NCBI GenBank assembly: GCA_964616875.1
Contig: CAZTSJ010000200.1
Location: 1-14,407 of the forward strand
DNA from: RBG-16-66-20 sp964616875
GTDB taxonomy: Bacteria > Pseudomonadota > Gammaproteobacteria > Burkholderiales > SG8-39
Direction: 5' to 3'
Length of the DNA: 14,407 nucleotides
In this document: positions 9,071-14,407 of the stretch, in pieces
How the letters are laid out: every line of letters starts with the position of its first letter
How positions within the stretch are numbered: the stretch's first letter is position 1
Program-made: the position numbers and the translations under genes
Notes under the pieces: model-generated
What the model was told of the DNA's origin: nothing
Database searches by the model: none
Seen by the model: the letters and a program-made list of their open reading frames with translations, nothing else

Positions 9071-9140
9071 GCCGCGTCCCTCCCCTATGCGCTATCTTAA
9101 TCGGCCTTGGCGCCGTTCAGTAAAACCAGCGACGCGGCGC

Positions 9141-10781
9141 TTAGGAATTGAAGTTGGTCAGTACCTGCCCGGGGCCCTTGGCCATCGGCAGATAGTCCTT
9201 GCCGTCGTGCACCTGCGCGCCGTTCACCCAGACGCCGTGCACCCCGACCGGGTGGCGGATCATGCGGCAGCCTCCGCCGGGGAGGTCGTTCTGCTTTTTC
9301 AGCCCGGAGATCCCCACCGTGGAAGGATCGAACAGGACCATATCGGCAAAGCAACCCACCTCCAGCTTCCCCCGCTGCGGAATCCGGTATTTCTGCGCCG
9401 GATCGCTGGTCAGCTTGCGCACGCCCTCGGCGAGGCTGAAGGTGCCGGTCTCGCGTACCCAGTGCTGCAGGAAATGCAGGCCGAAGCCCGCGTCGCAGAA
9501 GTAGATCAGGTGCGCGCCGGCGTCCGAGAGCGCCACCACGCCCTGCGCGTGCCTGAGCAGCGGCGCGACGCCGGCGTCGTTGTTCTGGAACAGCTTGCCG
9601 ATCATTTGCTGGTCGAGCGGCAGGTCGAAGAAATAATCCACGGGGTCTGCCCCCCTTTCTCTTGCCAGTGCGCTGATCGACCGTCCATCGAGCTCGATCT
9701 TGCTCCAGTCGCCGTAGAACAGGATGCCCTGCTTCGGCTGCTTCAGATTCTCACGGAAACGGGAACGAAAACCGGCATCCCTGTAAATGGCCGCACGCTC
9801 CTCCGGCTTCGCCGCCTTGATGCGGTCGAAGGCGTCGTGCGAATACAGCAGGTAGGGCTCGGCGAGCGTGAAATCGAAGGACAGCGGCTGGCAGCTGGTG
9901 TGGATGTAGACCTCGCGGCCGCGAGCGCGCGCCGCCGCGCAGCGCTCGTAGTAGGTGATCGCCTTCTGCGGCTCGGCGTCGTTGTACATCGTCAGTACCG
10001 TCACCATGAACACCGGCCGGCCGGTGTCGGCGGCGATGGCTTCCATGTATTCGGTCGAGCCGCGCGGGCCGGTGGCCATGACGAAGATTCCTTTTGATTT
10101 TTCTCCCAGGGGTTTTACAAGAGAATGAAGTTCAGCATCGGTCGCAATCGTGGAAGGCATCGGCCTGCCGGCCCAGCCGGCATGGTTGGGCGAGAACGAG
10201 GAGGAGAAGCCGATCGCGCCCGCGTCCATCGCCTCGCGCACCATCGCCTGCATCTTTTCGAGCTGCAACGCGGAAGGCGTCGCGCGCGTGGAAGCCTCCT
10301 CGCCCATCACCGCGCTGCGAATGGTCGAATGCTGCGCCAGCACCGCGACGTTGGCGCAGGGCCCGATGCGCCGCAGCTGGTCCAGGTAGCCGCCGAAGGA
10401 TTCCGCCTCCCAGCGCACGCCGCTCTCGAGCGCGCCGAGATCCATGCCCTCCACCACGGACAGATTGCGCAGCACCGTTTCGCGCTGCGGCTCGGGGCAC
10501 GGCGCGATGCCGAAGCCGCAGTTGCCCAGCACCGCGGTGGTCACGCCCAGCGCCGGCGAAGGCGACAGCGTGCGGTCCCAGGTGACCTGGGCGTCGTAGT
10601 GGGTGTGGAGATCGACGATGCCGGGCATCAGGGCGAGCCCGGCGGCGTCGACAACTGTTTTTGCCTGGCCGCTTACCTTTCCGGTCGCGGAAATTCTTCC
10701 GTCCTGGACGGCGACATCCCCGTTGAACGAAGAGCCCAGTCCATCGTAAACGGTCGCCCCGCGGATCAGCAGGTCGTGCAC
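9141..10781 (-). CDS. D-aminoacylase-like amidohydrolase (N-acyl-D-amino-acid deacylase family)
   Basis: This 546-residue cytoplasmic metal-dependent hydrolase has the D-aminoacylase/dihydroorotase-type amidohydrolase layout. P-G-I-V-D-L-H-T-H-Y-D-A-Q near 53-65 supplies the first metal histidines (H59, H61). G-N-C-G-F-G-I-A-P has Cys88 at the position of the metal-bridging cysteine of D-aminoacylase. L-S-D-A-G-A-H provides the late catalytic Asp. The C-terminus returns to the small beta-sandwich (A-D-M-V-L-F-D-P, V-W-V-N-G). Members remove acyl groups from N-acyl-D-amino acids, though many homologues act on other cyclic or acylated amides, so the substrate is open. The start is GTG 10781, 13 bases after the binding-protein stop. 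AT-rich codon clusters occur near 10085-10150. About 70 non-coding bases follow before the kinase-BON gene. Confidence 0.87.
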   Translation of the reverse strand: MHDLLIRGATVYDGLGSSFNGDVAVQDGRISATGKVSGQAKTVVDAAGLALMPGIVDLHTHYDAQVTWDRTLSPSPALGVTTAVLGNCGFGIAPCPEPQRETVLRNLSVVEGMDLGALESGVRWEAESFGGYLDQLRRIGPCANVAVLAQHSTIRSAVMGEEASTRATPSALQLEKMQAMVREAMDAGAIGFSSSFSPNHAGWAGRPMPSTIATDAELHSLVKPLGEKSKGIFVMATGPRGSTEYMEAIAADTGRPVFMVTVLTMYNDAEPQKAITYYERCAAARARGREVYIHTSCQPLSFDFTLAEPYLLYSHDAFDRIKAAKPEERAAIYRDAGFRSRFRENLKQPKQGILFYGDWSKIELDGRSISALARERGADPVDYFFDLPLDQQMIGKLFQNNDAGVAPLLRHAQGVVALSDAGAHLIYFCDAGFGLHFLQHWVRETGTFSLAEGVRKLTSDPAQKYRIPQRGKLEVGCFADMVLFDPSTVGISGLKKQNDLPGGGCRMIRHPVGVHGVWVNGAQVHDGKDYLPMAKGPGQVLTNFNS

Positions 10782-10794
10782 TTCAGCCGTCGGC

Positions 10795-11778
10795 TCAGGT
10801 GATGACCCGGTCGGCGCGCTGCAGCACCGCCTTCGGGATCTGCAGCCCGTGCGTGCCCGCGCTGCGGGTATTGATCACCAGCTCGAACTTCTGCACCCGC
10901 TCGACGGGGATGTCGGAAGCCTTCGCGCCCTTCAGGATGCGGTCGACCATGCGCGCGGCGCGGCGGTGCGACTCGGCAACGTCGACGCCGTAGGTCAACA
11001 CCGCGCCCGCCTCGGCCCACTCGACGCGGTGCGCAACCAGCGCCAGGCCATTCAGCGCGGCCATGTTCGCGACCTCCCGCCGTCGGCCGATGAGCGCGAA
11101 CGACGCCGTGACTTCGGCCACGGTCAGGCCGGCGCGCTTGAAATTGGCGAGGATGCGCGCGATCGCCTCGAAATTCGTGAATTCCGCCGTCACCAGCTCG
11201 ATGCCGTGGGCGCGCGCGGCTTTTTCGTGCGCCGCCTTGCGGCTCTGGTATTCCTGCGCGCCGCGGTCGAAGATCGAGCCCATGCGCTTCAACTGCGGCA
11301 GCGCCTGGCGCACCAGCTCGAAGCGCTTCGGCGCCGCATCGCCTATCACCTGCAGGATGCCCGTGGCGTTGCGCCCGGGCTTGGCGAGCGAGGCCACGAG
11401 CCCTGCGCTCACCGGATCCACCGTGGTGGTGAACACCATCGGCAACGCGTTTTCGTTTTCCTTGAGCACAGCGGCCGCGAGGCTTGCGGTGGTGGCGTAG
11501 ATCAGGTTCGGCTCGCGGCCCGCCGCGATGCTCGCCATGGTGGCGAGATACTGCCGCGTGCCCTTGCCGGAGTGCCGGTCGTACGCGATGTTCTTGCCTT
11601 CGACCCAGCCGCTGCGCGCCAACTGTTCGAAGAAGGGCCGCACCACCGGTTCGTCGTCCTCCGACTCGCCGGCGTAGAGCACGGCCACCGTGGGAATTTT
11701 CGCCGCTTGCGCGAAAAGAAAACGCGGCGAGGCGAACCCACATCCCATCGCTGCCAGCAGAATTCTGCGCTTGTTCAT
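10795..11778 (-). CDS. ABC-type periplasmic substrate-binding protein (PF04392/TrpX-like), orphan
   Basis: This 327-residue exported binding protein resembles the PF04392 (TrpX-like) family. Markers include K-I-P-T-V-A-V-L-Y-A-G at the mature start, then F-F-E-Q-L-A-R-S-G-W-V-E-G-K-N-I and V-A-S-L-A-K-P-G-R-N-A-T-G in family order. The leader M-N-K-R-R-I-L-L-A-A-M-G-C-G-F-A ends near F-A-Q-A, giving a Sec or Tat signal peptide. The frame also allows TTG 11811 and GTG 11793. ATG 11778 is chosen because the leader begins there and because it leaves a normal 19-base gap after the reductase stop. No permease or ATPase partner is nearby, which is common for this family in Burkholderiales-type genomes. 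Ligand unknown. The gene lies between the reductase and amidohydrolase genes, probably in one transcript. Confidence 0.86.
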   Translation of the reverse strand: MNKRRILLAAMGCGFASPRFLFAQAAKIPTVAVLYAGESEDDEPVVRPFFEQLARSGWVEGKNIAYDRHSGKGTRQYLATMASIAAGREPNLIYATTASLAAAVLKENENALPMVFTTTVDPVSAGLVASLAKPGRNATGILQVIGDAAPKRFELVRQALPQLKRMGSIFDRGAQEYQSRKAAHEKAARAHGIELVTAEFTNFEAIARILANFKRAGLTVAEVTASFALIGRRREVANMAALNGLALVAHRVEWAEAGAVLTYGVDVAESHRRAARMVDRILKGAKASDIPVERVQKFELVINTRSAGTHGLQIPKAVLQRADRVIT

Positions 11779-11797
11779 GCCGTGCGCCTTCACGCGG

Positions 11798-12790
11798 TCA
11801 CCACCCTTCAAGCACCAGCTTGCCGATGACGTGGCCCTCTTCCAGCATTTTATGCGCCCGCCTCAGGTTCGCGGCGTCGATTTTGCCCAGGTTCGCCGTC
11901 AGCGTGGACTTCAGCACGCCGGCTTCGATCAATCCGGCCGCCTCGTCGAGCAGCACGTGCTGCGCCGCCATGTCCGGGGTCTGGAAGGTCGAGCGCGTGA
12001 ACATGCCCTCCAGGCAGACCGCAATGCTCTTGTCGTGCAGGATCGAGAGGTCCACCGGCTTCGCGGTGCGCACGATCATGCCGATCTTGCCTTGGGGTTT
12101 GACCAGCTTGGGGAAGGCAGGCCAATACAGATCTGAAGATGAAAAACACAAAACAAAATCAAATTCCCCTTCAATTGGCCTCGAATGGTCCACCGTTTCA
12201 TCGGCGCCTAGGCCCTTGCACCAGGCAATGGACTCCGGGCGCGAGGCGCTCGCGGTCACCTTCAGACGCGCGAGTTTCTTCGCCAGCTGGATCGCGATCG
12301 AGCCCACACCGCCCGCGCCGCCCAGGATCAGCACGCGCTTGCCCGCATGCGCACCCGCTTTGCCGATGCCCATGCGCTCGAACATCAGCTCCCACGCCGT
12401 GAGCGTGGTGAGCGGCAGCGCCGCGGCTTGCGGAAATGACAGCGTCGCCGGCTTGCGGCCGACGATGCGTTCATCCACAAGGTGGAACTGGCAGTTGGCG
12501 CCCTGGCGGATCACGCTGCCCGCGTAGCACACCGGGTCGCCCGCCTTGAACAGCACGCAGTCTGGACCATGTCCCACGACCACGCCGGCGGCGTCCCAGC
12601 CGAGGATCTTCGGCGTCTTCTCCACCAGGTCCTTCGGCGCCCGGCGCTTGGTGTCCACCGGATTGACCGAGATCGCCTTTACCTCCACCAGCAGATCGTG
12701 GCCCGTGGCGACGGGGGTATCGACTTCCAGATCGAGCAGCGACTCCGGGTGGTCGATCGGGAGGTACTTGTAGAGGCCGATGGCTTTCAT
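11798..12790 (-). CDS. Zinc-type alcohol dehydrogenase-like / quinone oxidoreductase (MDR superfamily)
   Basis: This 330-residue cytoplasmic NAD(P)H-dependent MDR enzyme is of normal length for the zinc-binding alcohol dehydrogenase subfamily. It begins M-K-A-I-G-L-Y-K-Y-L-P and carries the N-terminal GroES-like domain (V-K-A-I-S-V-N-P-V-D-T-K). The Rossmann fold follows, with L-I-L-G-G-A-G-G-V-G-S-I-A-I-Q-L near residues 150-170. No structural zinc cysteine cluster is seen, which points to a quinone reductase-type activity on alkenals or quinones. The frame is open back to 12916, but ATG 12790 is the real start because homology begins there. The upstream frame is occupied by a toxin relic whose TGA overlaps this ATG. 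The patch 12128-12185 is AT-rich. Confidence 0.88.
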   Translation of the reverse strand: MKAIGLYKYLPIDHPESLLDLEVDTPVATGHDLLVEVKAISVNPVDTKRRAPKDLVEKTPKILGWDAAGVVVGHGPDCVLFKAGDPVCYAGSVIRQGANCQFHLVDERIVGRKPATLSFPQAAALPLTTLTAWELMFERMGIGKAGAHAGKRVLILGGAGGVGSIAIQLAKKLARLKVTASASRPESIAWCKGLGADETVDHSRPIEGEFDFVLCFSSSDLYWPAFPKLVKPQGKIGMIVRTAKPVDLSILHDKSIAVCLEGMFTRSTFQTPDMAAQHVLLDEAAGLIEAGVLKSTLTANLGKIDAANLRRAHKMLEEGHVIGKLVLEGW

Positions 12791-12927
12791 GGCATTCCCT
12801 GGTAACCAGCTTCGCGCTGGTGGCGGATCGCCACGACGCGCACCATATTCTGCACCCGCGAGTGCTCGTATAGCGCGACATAGCCCGAACTGCCGTGCGA
12901 AATCACCAGTTCCCACAAGAGCGTAGC
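12787..12927 (-). pseudogene. C-terminal remnant of a RelE/ParE-family toxin
   Basis: Reading the minus strand, an open stretch of about 45 codons ends L-L-W-E-L-V-I-S-H-G-S-S-G-Y-V-A-L-Y, then R-V-V-A-I-R-H-Q-R-E-A-G-Y-Q before a TGA. This is the C-terminal strand pair of RelE/ParE toxins (ELVIS-x-G-x-S-G-Y-x-A-L-Y ... I-R-H-Q-R-E-A-G-Y). The N-terminal half is missing. Upstream the frame runs straight into the terminator at 12928-12954, and then into the exported-protein genes. No antitoxin gene adjoins it and no convincing start codon is left, so it is a broken relic. Its stop overlaps the reductase ATG (ATGA). Family assignment rests on my recognition of the motif, not on a search. Confidence 0.75.
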
Positions 12928-12954
12928 AAAAAAAAAGCCCGGCAGGGCCGGGCT
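12928..12954 (-). terminator. Intrinsic (rho-independent) terminator
   Basis: On the minus strand a perfect 8-bp GC-rich stem (AGCCCGGC, loop of 3, GCCGGGCT; arms 12954-12947 and 12943-12936) runs directly into nine T residues. It should end the transcript of the two exported-protein genes that finish at 12982. It also insulates the downstream reductase operon. The other strand has only a weak T-rich tail, so activity is expected in one direction. Confidence 0.9.
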
Positions 12955-12981
12955 CTTTCTGGACAGCGGTAGTTGCTTTAT

Positions 12982-13278
12982 TTACTTCTTGGCTTCGGCT
13001 TTCTTGGCTTCCTGCTTCGCTTTGCCCTTGCCCTTGCCTTTGCCCTCGGACTTCTTGCCTTCGCCCTTCGCCATGGTCTTGGTGGGCTCTTTCTTCGGCT
13101 CGGCTGCCTTCGCCGGGGCGGCGGGAGTCGCTGGAGTCGCCGGGGCCGCCTTGGCGGGTTCGCCCTTGGCGGAAGTCGCCGGCGTCGCTGGGGCCGCCGG
13201 CGTCGCCGCCTTCGGGGCCTGCGCGAGCGCCGCGCCACTGAACGCGAGTGCGACCGCTATTGCGATGATGCTTTTCAT
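12982..13278 (-). CDS. Small exported Ala/Pro/Lys-rich protein (paralogue A)
   Basis: This 98-residue predicted exported protein of unknown function has a signal peptide M-K-S-I-I-A-I-A-V-A-L-A-F-S-G-A-A-L-A, with cleavage after A-L-A. The mature part is low complexity and likely disordered: an Ala/Pro/Thr region at about 21-58 (A-P-A-T-P-A-T repeats), then a Lys-rich tail at about 61-98 with K-G-K-G-K-G-K-A-K. The ATG at 13278 gives a proper signal peptide, and an SD-like GGAAGG lies upstream. It is the second of two tandem paralogues (44-base gap) and ends at the shared terminator. Its architecture resembles small periplasmic basic proteins such as the acid-shock protein Asr, but this is analogy only. 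Low-complexity coding DNA throws long false frames on the other strand. Confidence 0.8.
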   Translation of the reverse strand: MKSIIAIAVALAFSGAALAQAPKAATPAAPATPATSAKGEPAKAAPATPATPAAPAKAAEPKKEPTKTMAKGEGKKSEGKGKGKGKAKQEAKKAEAKK

Positions 13279-13322
13279 AGTGCCTGTTCCTTCCTCAAGA
13301 TAAGTGGGTTCCTGCAGCCTGC

Positions 13323-13667
13323 TTACTTCTTGGCTTCGCCCTTCGCGGCGGCCTTGGCGGCTGCCTTCTTCTCCATGGCGGCTTTCTTGGCCGCGGCGCG
13401 CTTTTCCTGTGCGGCTTTCTTGTCGGCTGCAGCTTTTTCCTGCTTGGCCTTCTTCTCGGCGGCTTTCTTCTCCTGCATGGCCTTCTTGTCGGCGGCTTTC
13501 TGCGCTGCCATGGCCTTCTTGTCGGCCTTGGCATCGGCCTTCGCCGGGGCCGCGGGCGCGGCTGCGGGGGCCGGGGCTGCTGCGGGCGCCGCCTTCGGGG
13601 CCGGGGCCTGCGCGAGCACGGCGCCGCTGAACGCGAGCGCCACTACGGTTGCGATAATGCTTTTCAT
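13323..13667 (-). CDS. Small exported Ala/Lys-rich protein with 11-residue repeats (paralogue B)
   Basis: This 114-residue exported protein of unknown function has a signal peptide nearly identical to its neighbour (differences only at residues 7, 8 and 17 of the first 22), cut after A-L-A or L-A-Q-A. Residues 22-48 are Ala/Pro-rich. From residue 49 to the end the sequence is periodic, with five 11-residue units of the form D/E-K-K-A-x-Q-E-K-x-A-A and a sixth partial one. Such hendecad periodicity favours a long charged helix and recalls group 3 LEA (desiccation-tolerance) proteins. This is a shape resemblance, not proven homology. The ATG at 13667 has AGGA about nine bases upstream and opens directly on the signal peptide. 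It is the first gene of a two-gene unit, transcribed divergently from glnS. Confidence 0.82.
   Translation of the reverse strand: MKSIIATVVALAFSGAVLAQAPAPKAAPAAAPAPAAAPAAPAKADAKADKKAMAAQKAADKKAMQEKKAAEKKAKQEKAAADKKAAQEKRAAAKKAAMEKKAAAKAAAKGEAKK
13326..13523 (-). repeat. 33-bp-periodic coding repeat: 11-residue units
   Basis: Codons 49-114 of paralogue B form six consecutive 33-base units (residues 49-59, 60-70, 71-81, 82-92, 93-103, 104-114). The first five keep K-K-A at positions 2-4 and A-A at the end. The units differ at single residues, so they look like an old tandem expansion under selection for helix charge pattern rather than a fresh exact duplication. Confidence 0.75.
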
Positions 13668-13689
13668 TGGTGTCCTGGTCCTGGTTATG

Positions 13690-13701
13690 GGGAAATTTCC
13701 C
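13690..13701. promoter_or_regulatory. 12-bp palindrome in the glnS / exported-protein divergent region
   Basis: GGGAAATTTCCC is a perfect palindrome that sits in the 106-bp gap between two divergently transcribed genes, 23 bases upstream of the paralogue B start. A regulator could bind here, but a 12-bp palindrome may occur by chance. A -10-like TAAAAT lies at 13744-13749 ahead of glnS, with no convincing -35. Otherwise the gap shows nothing. Confidence 0.3.
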
Positions 13702-13773
13702 GTGCCCCTTTAACGCGGCACGCGGCAAAGCGATGACATGGGATAAAATCTCAAACAAATCATACGCTTCGCC

Positions 13774-14407
13774 ATGTCCATCCCCCCCAAGAAGGCGCCC
13801 CACGTCGCCTCTACCAGCAACTTCATCAAGCAGGTCATCGAAGCTGACCTCGCCTCCGGCAAGCACGTCAAGGTCCGGACCCGGTTCCCGCCTGAGCCCA
13901 ACGGCTACCTGCACCTGGGGCACGCCAAGTCCATCCTGCTCAATTTTGGCCTGGCCAAGGAGTACGGCGGCAACTGCAACCTGCGCTTCGACGACACCAA
14001 CCCGGAGAAGGAAGAGCAGGCGTACGTCGATTCCATCATCGAATCGGTGAGCTGGCTCGGCGCCGACTTCGGCGGCAAGGCGCTCTACGCCTCCGACTAC
14101 TTCGACTTCATGTACCAGTGCGCCGAGCACCTCGTCACCTCCGGCAACGCCTACGTCGACAGCCAGTCCGCCGACGAGATGAAGCGCAACCGCGGCGACT
14201 TCACGCACCCCGGCATTGATTCGCCTTTTCGTTCTCGCCCTTCTTCTGAGAATTTAGATTTACTAAAAAAAATGCGTGCTGGTGAGTTCCCCGATGGAGC
14301 TCATGTCCTGCGCGCCAAGATCGACATGAAGTCGCAGAACATGAACCTGCGCGACCCGGCGATCTACCGCATCAAGAAAGCCACCCACCACCGCACCGGC
14401 GACAAGT
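13774..14407 (+). CDS. glnS: Glutaminyl-tRNA synthetase, N-terminal part (cut by window edge)
   Basis: This class I aminoacyl-tRNA synthetase charges tRNA-Gln with glutamine in the cytoplasm. The first 211 codons are present. F-P-P-E-P-N-G-Y-L-H-L-G-H-A-K-S (about residues 38-53) contains the HIGH-type signature H-L-G-H. R-F-D-D-T-N-P-E-K-E follows, and the domain continues as in E. coli GlnRS through L-R-A-K-I-D-M and R-D-P-x-I-Y-R-I. The KMSKS loop and anticodon domain lie beyond the edge. The ATG at 13774 starts a short leader before the conserved S-N-F-I tract; no clear SD is seen. The segment 14215-14280 shows a sharp change to AT-rich rare codons and an A8 run, but the reading frame and the conserved M-R-A-G-E-F continue intact. 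Confidence 0.95.
   Translation, partial: MSIPPKKAPHVASTSNFIKQVIEADLASGKHVKVRTRFPPEPNGYLHLGHAKSILLNFGLAKEYGGNCNLRFDDTNPEKEEQAYVDSIIESVSWLGADFGGKALYASDYFDFMYQCAEHLVTSGNAYVDSQSADEMKRNRGDFTHPGIDSPFRSRPSSENLDLLKKMRAGEFPDGAHVLRAKIDMKSQNMNLRDPAIYRIKKATHHRTGDK

Noticed and set aside
9109..9142. Possible hairpin GCGCCG ... CGGCGC after the amidohydrolase gene
   Set aside because: It has six-bp arms with a long loop and no T-run, so it is not supported as a terminator.
8664..10097. Long plus-strand open frame of 477 codons
   Set aside because: It runs antisense across the kinase-BON and amidohydrolase genes, both of which have clear family motifs. The translation is Arg/His-rich with no recognisable domain, as expected for mirror frames in GC-rich DNA.
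11740..11778. Lipoprotein signal (L-L-A-A-M-G-C) in the binding protein
   Set aside because: Met at -2 departs from the usual lipobox, and a normal cleavage site (F-A-Q-A) follows, as in other members of the family.
11779..11811. TTG-initiated 11-residue extension of the binding protein
   Set aside because: It would put a charged stretch before the signal peptide and overlap the reductase stop. ATG 11778 directly precedes the leader.
10849..11829. Plus-strand open frame of 326 codons
   Set aside because: It is the mirror of the periplasmic binding-protein gene, has no domain, and its composition is typical of an antisense frame.
12791..12916. N-terminal extension of the reductase by 42 residues
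   Set aside because: The extension has no MDR similarity, and the same DNA encodes the toxin relic in another frame. Family proteins start at the M-K-A-I-G-L-Y-K segment.
12973..13713. Plus-strand hydrophobic frame of 246 codons resembling a membrane protein
   Set aside because: Leu/Ala/Phe-rich sequence is what the complement of Lys/Ala-rich coding repeats yields. No start signal or family motif is present.
12982..14208. Minus-strand frame of 408 codons ending at the same stop as paralogue A
   Set aside because: It passes antisense through glnS and out of frame through paralogue B. Only the last 98 codons, beginning with a good signal peptide, are a gene.

Overview
The window is GC-rich, densely coded chromosomal DNA whose gene content fits a betaproteobacterium, probably a Burkholderiales-like lineage. 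The markers are an Fsr-like MFS transporter, an orphan PF04392-type periplasmic binding protein with a twin-arginine-like leader, a TauD-family dioxygenase, a proteobacterial DusA and a GlnRS of gamma/beta type. This assignment is inferred from family resemblance only. No rRNA, tRNA, CRISPR array, IS element or phage gene is visible.

Layout. (1) The left edge, minus strand, holds a vapBC toxin-antitoxin module: vapB is complete and vapC runs off the edge. A 9-bp inverted repeat sits on the predicted promoter and on the vapB start codon. (2) Positions 301-2053, plus strand, hold dusA and an overlapping class II aldolase/adducin gene. The aldolase converges on the next operon with interlocked stop codons. 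(3) Positions 9070-2050, minus strand, hold a tightly overlapping six-gene run: cytidylate-kinase-like/BON fusion, TauD dioxygenase, a ten-TM double-FtsX permease, an AttH/CrtC-like lipocalin protein, an alpha/beta hydrolase, and an MFS transporter. The permease and AttH-like pair recalls the Att-type ABC systems, but no ATPase gene lies nearby. (4) Positions 12790-9141, minus strand, hold three closely spaced genes: zinc-type alcohol dehydrogenase/quinone reductase, periplasmic binding protein, and D-aminoacylase-like amidohydrolase. They read towards operon 3 across about 70 bp with no visible terminator, so the two may be co-transcribed. (5) Just upstream is the C-terminal stub of a RelE/ParE toxin, cut off by a strong intrinsic terminator. 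(6) Positions 13667-12982, minus strand, hold two tandem paralogues encoding small exported Ala/Pro/Lys-rich proteins. One carries 11-residue repeats like those of LEA proteins. (7) glnS starts divergently at 13774 and runs off the right edge.

Most genes look like ordinary accessory metabolism and transport. The points most worth a second look are the LEA-like tandem exported proteins, the promoter/operator/start-codon arrangement of vapB, the ParE relic, the ATPase-less Att-like pair inside an overlapping operon, and short AT-rich, rare-codon patches that recur inside otherwise GC-rich genes.
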